A stretch of 64,000 nucleotides of DNA. Source: Methylophilus sp. Leaf416 (GTDB taxonomy: Bacteria > Pseudomonadota > Gammaproteobacteria > Burkholderiales > Methylophilaceae). Every line of letters starts with the position of its first letter. The stretch's first letter is position 1. The notes under the pieces are model-generated. The model did not search any database, was not told where the DNA came from, and saw nothing but the letters and a program-made list of their open reading frames with translations. The position numbers were made by a program, and so were the translations under genes. The stretch spans positions 1 through 64,000 of the forward strand of contig NZ_LMQS01000004.1 of NCBI RefSeq assembly GCF_001424665.1. Reading direction: 5' to 3'. Of the stretch, positions 57,095 to 64,000 are shown one piece after another.

Positions 57095-57120
57095 AAAAAG
57101 CCGGGAACCCCGGCTTTTTT
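57095..57120. terminator. Bidirectional terminator
   Basis: AAAAAGCCGG and CCGGCTTTTTT form a GC-rich stem of at least 5 G-C pairs plus A-T extension with a small loop, ending the plus-strand DoxX-like gene and the minus-strand ntrX-like gene, which converge here. Confidence 0.9.
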
Positions 57121-57140
57121 TATTTATTTCAACCTTGTGA

Positions 57141-58403
57141 TTAACCTTTTATCCGGATACCCAGTTGCTTGAGTTTACGGTACAAATGTGTGCGTTCCAG
57201 GCCGGAAATATCAGACAGACGACTCATGTTGTTTTTAACCAGCCGCATATGGTATTGAAAGTAAAAACGCTCAAACTCGTCTCTTGCTTCGCGTAATGGC
57301 TGGTCGAGATTCAGAGGCATATGCTGTTCAGCGGATTCTGCAATCTGGCCCTGAAAATCTTTCAACACGCGCTGTACATCTTCCTGTGTAATGCTGTCAC
57401 CCAGGCTGGTCATCAGCAGGTTCTGTACGACCGATTCCAGCTCATCCAGGTCACCCGGCCAGTCTGCGTTGCGCAGTGCATTTAATGCCGCGACATCAAA
57501 CGATTTGTAATCGATCTTGCTGGCTTCTACCATCAAGGTAGCCATGGCATTGGCCAGGTCAGGAATATCTTCTTTATGCTCGTCCAGGCACGGCACTTTC
57601 ACCGCTGCACCGGCTAGCGTCTGCAACAGGGATTGTTCCAGCATGGCTTTTTCAATCAGTTGCGGCAAGCCGAACTCGCTGCCACAGATGACTCGCACGC
57701 CATATTTTTCTGACTTGGCAATCAGCAAACTCAAACCTTTTTGCTCGGTTTTGCCCAGGCGTGTCACTTCATCGACGAAAACCACGCCTTCGCGCGCCTG
57801 CTCCAGGATTTCCATCGGTGCCGAGACCAGTTTGTCATACTCGGTGAGTGAGACCCAAGGCGTGTTTGGTGGACGCAGGAATTTGGCACACAGCGGCACG
57901 CTGCCACCTTTTTTGCCGATCAGGAATAAAGTGTTTTTATGGCGGGCGAGTTGTTCCAAGCGTTGCTTGAGCTCCTGGATGACGGCGCTTTTGCCAAAGC
58001 TGGAAAGGTTGATTTCTGTATGTGCCAAATGCTCGGTGTGCTTGATGGCGGCACCCACTGTTTTAAGCAACTTTTGAAGCGCAATCGGCTTTTCAAGGAA
58101 ATCGAACGCACCCAGGCGGGTAGCTTCAATCGCTGTATCAATAGTGCCGTGGCCGGACATCATAATGACCGGCATCGTCAACAACCCTGCATTCGCCCAC
58201 TCCTTGAGCAGGCTGATACCATCGCAATCCGGCATCCAGATATCCAGCAATACCAGGTCCGGTCGCTGCTTGAGTCTTTCTTCGCGTGCCAATTGGGCAT
58301 TTTCTGCCAGGCGGACTTGATGACCTTCGTCGCGCAAGATGTCGCTCAACAACTCGCGAATGCCGACTTCGTCATCAACCACCAATATATTCCGTGATGC
58401 CAT
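57141..58403 (-). CDS. NtrX-like response regulator with degenerate AAA+ domain
   Basis: A 420-residue protein. The receiver domain (1-120) is complete, with the Asp pair DD at 10-11, phosphorylation Asp54 (LLDIWMP) and Lys105. The central domain is where sigma-54 activators have a AAA+ ATPase. Here the Walker A site is replaced by GKKGGSVPL (163-171), the GAFTGA sigma-54 contact loop is missing and the region is shortened. A Walker B-like VVFVDEV (207-213) and the NADWPGDLDELE segment remain. The C-terminus is a Fis-type helix-turn-helix (NNMSRLSDISGLERTHLYRK). It probably binds DNA under control of the neighbouring kinase but cannot open sigma-54 promoters. Confidence 0.88.
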   Translation of the reverse strand: MASRNILVVDDEVGIRELLSDILRDEGHQVRLAENAQLAREERLKQRPDLVLLDIWMPDCDGISLLKEWANAGLLTMPVIMMSGHGTIDTAIEATRLGAFDFLEKPIALQKLLKTVGAAIKHTEHLAHTEINLSSFGKSAVIQELKQRLEQLARHKNTLFLIGKKGGSVPLCAKFLRPPNTPWVSLTEYDKLVSAPMEILEQAREGVVFVDEVTRLGKTEQKGLSLLIAKSEKYGVRVICGSEFGLPQLIEKAMLEQSLLQTLAGAAVKVPCLDEHKEDIPDLANAMATLMVEASKIDYKSFDVAALNALRNADWPGDLDELESVVQNLLMTSLGDSITQEDVQRVLKDFQGQIAESAEQHMPLNLDQPLREARDEFERFYFQYHMRLVKNNMSRLSDISGLERTHLYRKLKQLGIRIKG

Positions 58404-58415
58404 GTCCGTACTTCC

Positions 58416-60578
58416 TTACACGATGCGCTCTACGCGCCGACGCTGTTGTTGTTTATCTACGGGCAGGTGTATGGTCACGCTGGCGCCCCCCTGTGGCAGA
58501 TTATCTATACGTATCTGTCCACGTTGTTCTTCTATCATTTTCTTCACAATGGCCAAACCAAGGCCAGTGCCGTGCGATTTGGTGGTGACATAGGGTTCAA
58601 ACACCCTAGCCATCACATCGGTCGGGAAACCACCGCCATTGTCTGTCAGCGATAATTTTACACGCTCACCGTCGCAATCCGTGAGGATGACCACTTGCGG
58701 ATGCTCCACCTGGCTCATCGCATCCTGTGCATTTTGCAGCAAATTATGCAAAATCTGCCGCATCATGGTGGCATCAGCCTGCACCTCAGGTAACTGTTGA
58801 TGCAATACCAACTCCAGCTTAACCGTCGATCCATTGTACAAGCGGCTGACATCCCGGATCAAAGCATTTAAATCCAGTTTAACCAATAACGCTGCCGGTG
58901 TCCTTGCATATTCACTAAATTCATTGACCATGTTTTTCATGGCCTGCACCTGATTCACGATAGTATCGGTCGATTTCAGCAGCATCTCGGCATCTTTACT
59001 ATCCAGCTTATCATGCAGTTTAAACTGCAGGCGCTCAGCAGAAAGCTGTATCGGCGTCAGCGGATTCTTGATCTCATGCGCCAGCCTTCTGGCCACCTCT
59101 GCCCAGGCTGCGTCACGCTGAGCCTGCGCCATCACCGTCACATCATCAAACACCACCACCAGTCCATGCCCGGCACCTTCCGGCAAACGTGTGACACGCA
59201 ACATCAGAATCTGTTTGCCGTGCACATGCTCAATATCGATCTGGCTGGTCATATGCCGCTCATGATGATCCAGCTGTAAAGTCTCATCATAATGGCGCAT
59301 GACGATTTCTACAAATGGGCTTAAATACAGATTTTCGTTAGCGATTTCGGTAAATACTTTATTTTTGAAACCGACTAACGAAATGCCCAGAATACTGGTC
59401 GCGGCCAGATTGTAGACGCGTAACTCAGCCCGCTCATTAATGGTCATCACACCAGAGCTCAAGTGCGACAGGATTGCTTCAAGGTAGGCGCGTGCAGATT
59501 CCACATGCTGTCGGCTTTGTTCAGAAGCGATTTTCGCTTCCTGCAACTGTCGCGTCATGCTGTTAAAAGACTTCACCAGCACACTCAGCTCATCTTTGCC
59601 GAATGAAGGCAGTTGCTGCGAAAAGTCGCCGCTGGCAATCAGCCGTGTGCCTTCTGCAAGCACTGTCAGCGGTTGCGCCATGCGCCGGCTCAACGCAAAC
59701 GCGATAATCAGCGCCCCTAGCATCGAGAGCAGAAGAATCATGGTCAGCGTCAGCATGAAAATATCTTTCAGTGACTGACGGCTATAGGACAAAGTCTGGT
59801 ACTCGCGGTAAACATCCTGCACCGCTTCCGCAGTGTTAGACAGCGCTTTTGGCACCGGCTGCATCAGTTGCAGAATCCGCACTTCCCCGATAATACCTAA
59901 CGGCTCCACTGGCACCAGCACTCGCATGTATAAGCCTTTCCCCGGAATAGGCTCGATCTTGCCATACACGCCGCTTCTGGCCTGGCGTAACTGCGGTACT
60001 GAAGGCAGTTCTGGCAAGAAACTGCTGGGGTCAGCACTACTCACAGCCAGAATGGCGCCTTGTGGTGTGAGTAAAGCAGCATCCTGAATGCCTGCTTTTT
60101 CACGTAAATCATTCAGTTGCGCATAATTAGACTTGGCAGCTTGCAGAGATAAGGAGACTGTCATGCCCTGCGCTTTATCTTTAAGCTCGGACAGCATGAT
60201 ATCCAGTGCCCGCTGACCAAGATTCAAGCCACCATCCAAGGCAGACTCAACTTTAACGTTGAACCACGACTCAATTGAGCGGCTGAGAAAATTCACTGAA
60301 ACCAGGTAGACAATCATGCCGGGAATCAAGGCCATCAGCGCAAAAGTGACCAACAACCTGAAATTGAGTTTACTACCAACCTGTTTGGTTTTTGTGGTGC
60401 GGTAGAGGTGGCGTAACTGGTAGCCAATCACGCCCAGCAACAAGAGCGCCAGACCGGCATTGATGTAGAGCAGGATGATGTAATAGTCGCCGCTGATGGC
60501 CGTGTTGGCACTGGCTAGGGACAACAGGTACAGCAGACCCGCCGCCAGCGAAATCGACAAAATCAGTACATAACGCAT
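58416..60578 (-). CDS. NtrY-like sensor histidine kinase
   Basis: A 720-residue membrane kinase. Several N-terminal membrane spans (residues 2-20, 33-55, 72-95) and one at 273-296 bound a periplasmic region. A HAMP domain (about 297-350), a PAS domain (about 360-480), and a HisKA/HATPase core follow. The phospho-acceptor is His501 ([15 protein letters not shown]); N box [10 protein letters not shown] (611-620), G1 DNGGG and G2 [11 protein letters not shown] are intact. It lies 12 bases upstream of the NtrX-like gene, forming a two-component pair of the NtrYX type. Confidence 0.93.
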   Translation of the reverse strand: MRYVLILSISLAAGLLYLLSLASANTAISGDYYIILLYINAGLALLLLGVIGYQLRHLYRTTKTKQVGSKLNFRLLVTFALMALIPGMIVYLVSVNFLSRSIESWFNVKVESALDGGLNLGQRALDIMLSELKDKAQGMTVSLSLQAAKSNYAQLNDLREKAGIQDAALLTPQGAILAVSSADPSSFLPELPSVPQLRQARSGVYGKIEPIPGKGLYMRVLVPVEPLGIIGEVRILQLMQPVPKALSNTAEAVQDVYREYQTLSYSRQSLKDIFMLTLTMILLLSMLGALIIAFALSRRMAQPLTVLAEGTRLIASGDFSQQLPSFGKDELSVLVKSFNSMTRQLQEAKIASEQSRQHVESARAYLEAILSHLSSGVMTINERAELRVYNLAATSILGISLVGFKNKVFTEIANENLYLSPFVEIVMRHYDETLQLDHHERHMTSQIDIEHVHGKQILMLRVTRLPEGAGHGLVVVFDDVTVMAQAQRDAAWAEVARRLAHEIKNPLTPIQLSAERLQFKLHDKLDSKDAEMLLKSTDTIVNQVQAMKNMVNEFSEYARTPAALLVKLDLNALIRDVSRLYNGSTVKLELVLHQQLPEVQADATMMRQILHNLLQNAQDAMSQVEHPQVVILTDCDGERVKLSLTDNGGGFPTDVMARVFEPYVTTKSHGTGLGLAIVKKMIEEQRGQIRIDNLPQGGASVTIHLPVDKQQQRRRVERIV

Positions 60579-60581
60579 AAC

Positions 60582-61154
60582 TTAGCGCAAGGTCTCCTTC
60601 ACCCACCAGCTAAAGGTAGGCGTAACCAGTTCCCAATCACTCTCGCCAATCGCATCCACCTGCAAGGCTTTTGGCAATTTGCTGGTATCCAGATGCATTT
60701 TCAAGGCTGCATGATAAGACTGGTTTTTTTCAAGCGTGGCATGCGGTGCCAAACGCCAATCGTGAATAATGGATAACTCTTGTTTGGCATCAATCAGCGT
60801 ATCAAATACTTTTTGCTGCTGCGGATAATTGAGGATGTATTGCTTGGTCAGCGCGTGGTAATTCAAGGTGACCTGGCGACGTTCGGTGACCACCTCATCA
60901 TCAAACCAGTATTTAAGCGGTTTAACGATCTGGAACTCGTACAAAAAGGTTAGGGTGACGCCCTTGCTCAGCGCCTCTTCCAGCGCACGGCCCAGCTGGA
61001 TATCCATTTCGGCATCCAGCGTCCATAAATCGTCGCGCAATACCAGTTCTGCCACTTTAATATGTGCATGATTACCGCCAGCCAGTACTGACCAGGCAGT
61101 GAGCAGCATGCAGACTAGCAATAGCCAGGATTTAATACTTTTGTAACAACGCAT
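60582..61154 (-). CDS. DUF4390 secreted/periplasmic protein
   Basis: A 190-residue protein with an N-terminal membrane-signal segment (SIKSWLLLVCMLLTAWSVLA), then a DUF4390 domain: LRDDLWTLDAEMDIQLGRALEEALSKG, LTFLYEFQIV and RRQVTLNYHALTKQY. Function unknown. The domain regularly lies between rsmB and ntrY in betaproteobacteria, as here. The ATG at 61154 overlaps the end of rsmB by 23 bases, and the ntrY-like start follows 3 bases after its stop, so the genes are probably coupled. An earlier ATG at 61262 is in frame but inside rsmB. Confidence 0.88.
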   Translation of the reverse strand: MRCYKSIKSWLLLVCMLLTAWSVLAGGNHAHIKVAELVLRDDLWTLDAEMDIQLGRALEEALSKGVTLTFLYEFQIVKPLKYWFDDEVVTERRQVTLNYHALTKQYILNYPQQQKVFDTLIDAKQELSIIHDWRLAPHATLEKNQSYHAALKMHLDTSKLPKALQVDAIGESDWELVTPTFSWWVKETLR

Positions 61155-62421
61155 AAAATAATCCGTCATGGGCAGCCACCGGCAATAATTGCCCGGGTGC
61201 TGCATGCTCGCACGGCAGGATGGAGGCATCAAAGGCCACTGGCAGCCGGATTGCATCATCATGGGAAGTTAAAAATTGCTGAATTTGCATTTCGTTTTCT
61301 TGTTGAAACACCGAACATGTCACATAAAGCAATTTACCGCCTTTTGACAGCATTTGCCACAAATTAGATAAAATTTGCTGCTGTGTGTGTGCAAAAGTCG
61401 CCAAATCCTGAGGTCTGCGCAACCATTTCATATCTACATGCCGGCGCACGATGCCGGAAGCACTGCACGGGACATCTGCCAGGATACGGTCAAACGGTTG
61501 CCCGTCAAACCAGTCAGTGCTGGCTGCATCGCCGGTAATGACTTTAGCCTGCAAATCCAGTCGCTGCAGATTTTCATTCACACGCTTGAGGCGTTCGTCT
61601 TCCACATCCAGCGACACTAAGTCCACATCGCAAAACTCAATAATATGGCAAGTTTTACCGCCCGGGGCACTGCAAGCATCCAGCACCCGCATGCCTGGGC
61701 CGACATCCAGCAAAGGCGCTGCCCATTGCGCGCCCGCGTCTTGCACACTGACCCAACCCAGGTCAAATCCGGGTAGCTTATGCACAGGTAGCGGCTGATG
61801 CAGCTGAATGGCCGTACTGCCTAAATGGGTGACTGAAATTTGTGACTCTTGCAAAGCCTGCAAATAATCTTCTACACTGATTTTTCGCACATTGACGCGC
61901 AATGTCATGGGTGGATGCTCATTACCGACTGCGAGCATGGCTTGCCAGTGATCAGGGTATTGCTGTTTGATGAGGTCTATCCACCATTGGGGATAGTTCC
62001 AGGTGACCTCTTCTTTTTGCGTGACTACCCGTTGCAATGCTTCACGTTGCCGCAAGAAGTTTCGCAACACGGCATTCACTAAACTTTTGGCCCAGCGCTG
62101 ACCGGTTTTACTTGCCGCTTCCACTGCCTGGTTCACCACCGTAAAATCATCGTCTTTGCCATGCAATAACTGCGAAAGCGCTATCAGCAATAAAGCTTCA
62201 ACCCGTGTGTCAGAAACGGGCTTGGGGGTGAGCTTCGCCAGATAGGCGGCTGATTCCGCATAAAAGCGCAAAGTCAGATAGCTGTAATCCTGCGCAGCAG
62301 CCTGCTGTTGTGGCGTAGCAGCTTTGACTTTGCGCAATGCTTTTGGCATCGAGACAGTCAGGTTATGGCCAGCCAATACTTCGGCAACGGCATGGGCGGC
62401 TATTAGCTGGGCAACTTGCAC
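61132..62421 (-). CDS. rsmB: 16S rRNA (cytosine-C5)-methyltransferase RsmB
   Basis: A 429-residue methyltransferase for C967 of 16S rRNA. An NusB-like RNA-binding N-terminal domain (1-135) is followed by the SAM domain with LDACSAPGGKTCHI, the catalytic DVPCSASGIVRRH Cys and the second Cys in VTCSVFQQENE. GTG at 62421 is the preferred start: it gives the usual family length and N-terminus (VQVAQLIAAHAVAEVL). An ATG at 62496 would add 25 residues (MITYIVFTVKEAASSK) close to the htpX terminator and is less likely. Confidence 0.93.
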   Translation of the reverse strand: MQVAQLIAAHAVAEVLAGHNLTVSMPKALRKVKAATPQQQAAAQDYSYLTLRFYAESAAYLAKLTPKPVSDTRVEALLLIALSQLLHGKDDDFTVVNQAVEAASKTGQRWAKSLVNAVLRNFLRQREALQRVVTQKEEVTWNYPQWWIDLIKQQYPDHWQAMLAVGNEHPPMTLRVNVRKISVEDYLQALQESQISVTHLGSTAIQLHQPLPVHKLPGFDLGWVSVQDAGAQWAAPLLDVGPGMRVLDACSAPGGKTCHIIEFCDVDLVSLDVEDERLKRVNENLQRLDLQAKVITGDAASTDWFDGQPFDRILADVPCSASGIVRRHVDMKWLRRPQDLATFAHTQQQILSNLWQMLSKGGKLLYVTCSVFQQENEMQIQQFLTSHDDAIRLPVAFDASILPCEHAAPGQLLPVAAHDGLFYALLQKY

Positions 62422-62514
62422 GGAATAAACTCGGAGTAAAAACGCTATTTTACTTGATGCAGCTTCTTTCACAGTGAAAACAATGTAAGTAATCAAATAT
62501 GTACGCAGGCCAAT

Positions 62515-62543
62515 AAAAAAGGCTTTCCTGAGGAAAGCCTTTT
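62515..62543 (-). terminator. Rho-independent terminator after htpX
   Basis: AAGGCTTTCC/GGAAAGCCTT is a perfect 10-bp stem with a 3-base loop and T6 on the minus strand, 22 bases after the htpX stop. Confidence 0.92.
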
Positions 62544-62564
62544 AACAACAGCTTTACTTTTATT

Positions 62565-63437
62565 TTAGTACTGGTTAGCCAGCGACATTAAACGGCGAAC
62601 ACGCTCTTCTGTTTTGGGATGGGTACTGAACAAACCGGAAAAGTCAGCCCCTGATAACGGGTTAATAATCATCATCTGACCGGTTTCAGGGTGTTGCTCA
62701 GCAGTCATGTTAGGAATTTTGTGCGCATAATTATGGATTTTCTCCAATGCGCTCGCCAGGGCTTTCGGATCACGACTGATATCCGCACCCATACGGTCAG
62801 CTTCATATTCACGCGAGCGTGATATTGCCATCTGGATCAAACTCGCGGCCAGCGGCGCCATGATAATCATCAAAATACCCAGCATAGGGTTAGGTCTTTC
62901 TTCACCTTCCCTATGACCACCACCAAACAGCATACCGAATTGGGCAATCGCTGAAATCGCACCAGCCACGGTGGCTGACATGGTAGAAATCAGGGTATCG
63001 CGGTTTTTTACGTGCGCCAGTTCATGCGCCATCACGCCACGCAATTCGCGTTCGCTAAGGATCTGCATAATGCCGGTGGTGGCAGCCACTGCCGCATTTT
63101 CCGGGTTACGCCCGGTAGCAAATGCATTTGGCTGGCTTTCGTTAATGACAAATACACGTGGCATCGGCAATTGCGCGCGTTCCGCCAGTTCTTTGACCAT
63201 GTTGTAATAGTTATTGAACTGGTTGTTTCCGTAATTGTTCTCGGCGTTGATTTCTACGGCACCATACATTTTGAGCACAGCCTGGTCGCTGAACCAATAA
63301 GCATAAAAATTCATGCCGCCTGCCAGCAACAGAGCCATCAGCATACCGCTTTGGCCACCAAAAGCACCGCCCACAGCCACAAACAGGGCTGTAATCGCTG
63401 CCATCAGCACAAAGGTTTTAGTCCAATTACCTAACAT
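62565..63437 (-). CDS. htpX: Membrane zinc protease HtpX
   Basis: A 290-residue M48 metalloprotease that degrades misfolded membrane proteins. The zinc motif HELAH (in [15 protein letters not shown]) and the third ligand Glu in [12 protein letters not shown] are intact. Two N-terminal membrane spans (residues 8-28, 30-48) and two central ones (around 150-172, 183-203) fit the family. Shine-Dalgarno AAGGAA. A heat-shock promoter lies 37-64 bases upstream of the ATG. Confidence 0.96.
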   Translation of the reverse strand: MLGNWTKTFVLMAAITALFVAVGGAFGGQSGMLMALLLAGGMNFYAYWFSDQAVLKMYGAVEINAENNYGNNQFNNYYNMVKELAERAQLPMPRVFVINESQPNAFATGRNPENAAVAATTGIMQILSERELRGVMAHELAHVKNRDTLISTMSATVAGAISAIAQFGMLFGGGHREGEERPNPMLGILMIIMAPLAASLIQMAISRSREYEADRMGADISRDPKALASALEKIHNYAHKIPNMTAEQHPETGQMMIINPLSGADFSGLFSTHPKTEERVRRLMSLANQY

Positions 63438-63473
63438 TCCAAAATTCCTTCATTCCATGATTACTCTTCACCA

Positions 63474-63501
63474 ACATGGGGTCGCTAACGGTTTTTTCAA
63501 T
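63474..63501 (-). promoter_or_regulatory. Sigma-32-type heat-shock promoter of htpX
   Basis: On the minus strand ATTGAAA (63495-63501; consensus CTTGAAA) and CCCCATGT (63474-63481; consensus CCCCATNT) are 13 bases apart, within the accepted spacing. Only the first base of the -35 departs from consensus. The position just before the heat-shock protease htpX supports the call. Confidence 0.8.
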
Positions 63502-63569
63502 GCTAATGATGTCTTATGAAATCACCGTGACATCCGTACATTTTGTATGGATTCATCATACAGAGACAC

Positions 63570-64000
63570 TTATAAAAACCTGTCACCTATATGCACGTGC
63601 TGCCCCTGCACGAACTGCTGTGCAGCCTGGCGTTTGCCACCCGGCATTTGCAGTTCATGTATCTCCAACGCTCCATCTCCACAGGCAACTATTAAAGGCT
63701 GAACCTGTAAAATGGTGCCTGGCGGTTGCGTTAAATCAAGCTCGGCTGCATGTTGGGCAACTTGCGCAAACCAGAGTTTGCATACCTGCTCTTTGAATTT
63801 GGCCGTGGCGACCGGAAAAGGATTGAACGCCCGCACCTGCCTAGAAAGCTGAATGGCAGATTGTGTCCAGTCAATAGCGGATTCAGATTTTTCAAGTTTG
63901 TGCGCATAAGTCACCAGCGATTCATCTTGCTCTTCTGAAGGCAGTTGGCCGGTGGTTTGCAGCGTATGCATTGCCTCTATCATCAGGCGCGCGCCTTCAC
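63570..64000 (-). CDS. fmt: Methionyl-tRNA formyltransferase, C-terminal part
   Basis: The last 143 codons of Fmt; the gene continues beyond the right edge. Residues EGARLMIEAMHTL, VTYAHKLEKSESAIDW and VRAFNPFPVATAKF are characteristic, followed by the OB-fold tRNA-binding C-terminal domain (GTILQVQ and CGDGALEIHELQMPGGKR). Fmt formylates initiator Met-tRNA. The fmt-htpX-rsmB order is common in betaproteobacteria. An internal ATG at 63983 is not the start. Confidence 0.95.
   Translation of the reverse strand, partial: EGARLMIEAMHTLQTTGQLPSEEQDESLVTYAHKLEKSESAIDWTQSAIQLSRQVRAFNPFPVATAKFKEQVCKLWFAQVAQHAAELDLTQPPGTILQVQPLIVACGDGALEIHELQMPGGKRQAAQQFVQGQHVHIGDRFL

Overview
The window looks like a chromosomal segment of a methylotrophic betaproteobacterium of the family Methylophilaceae (Methylotenera/Methylophilus-like). 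The pointers are a ribulose-monophosphate-cycle hexulose-6-phosphate synthase, a formaldehyde-activating-enzyme (Fae) homologue, and typical betaproteobacterial gene orders: tRNA-Thr/Tyr/Gly/Thr-tuf, petABC-sspAB, mla-bolA-grx-murA-his-tat, dapF-DUF484-xerC, holC-pepA-lptFG and ntrYX-DUF4390-rsmB. Genus assignment is inference; no rRNA is present. No phage, insertion sequence, CRISPR array or plasmid signature was seen, so this is core chromosome.

Layout. 1-701 (minus): the 5' end of tuf preceded by four tRNA genes. 840-4690 (minus): sspB, sspA and the cytochrome bc1 operon petABC. 4723-6682: a Nif3-like gene divergent from a DegS/AlgW-like protease. 6684-23272 (minus): a long run made of the Mla lipid-transport operon, an ABC exporter pair, bolA, monothiol glutaredoxin, murA, the full histidine pathway (hisG D C / B H A F I E), a HIT protein and tatABC. 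A self-contained hexulose-6-phosphate synthase unit with its own promoter and terminator sits between hisC and hisB. 23402-28258 (minus): a lone prepilin, the ResB/CcsB cytochrome c maturation pair and a dihaem cytochrome c4. 28369-35864: engB, trmB, a MidA-type methyltransferase, a pteridine-reductase-like SDR, ttcA and topA. 35915-39893 (minus): two tandem HD-GYP phosphodiesterases and metK. 40059-43845 (plus): dapF, DUF484, xerC, sodB and a small membrane protein. 43887-49003 (minus): a 1238-residue substrate-binding/PAS/GAF/GGDEF/EAL protein and an MFS transporter. 49201-56120: xth, a coiled-coil protein, holC, pepA, lptFG, an RDD protein and the Fae homologue. 56169-64000: GNAT, DoxX-like, an NtrX-like regulator and NtrY-like kinase, DUF4390, rsmB, htpX and the 3' part of fmt.

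How the genes fit together. Respiration is represented by bc1, cytochrome c4 and the system II haem-ligation proteins. The Rieske protein is a probable Tat client and tatABC lies 2 kb away. Envelope upkeep is represented by mla, lptFG, murA, htpX and the DegS-like protease. C1 metabolism appears as hps, the Fae homologue and metK. Cyclic-di-GMP turnover is represented by three proteins within 12 kb.

The strongest oddity is the hexulose-6-phosphate synthase. After a complete enzyme domain of about 208 residues it continues in frame into a single predicted membrane segment and a 55-residue Ala/Pro/Glu-rich repeat tail, which would place the formaldehyde-fixing enzyme at the membrane. Other points worth attention are the Fae homologue that lacks the catalytic histidine, an NtrX-like regulator whose AAA+ domain has lost its Walker A and GAFTGA motifs, a textbook sigma-32-type promoter before htpX, and several hairpins placed next to start codons.
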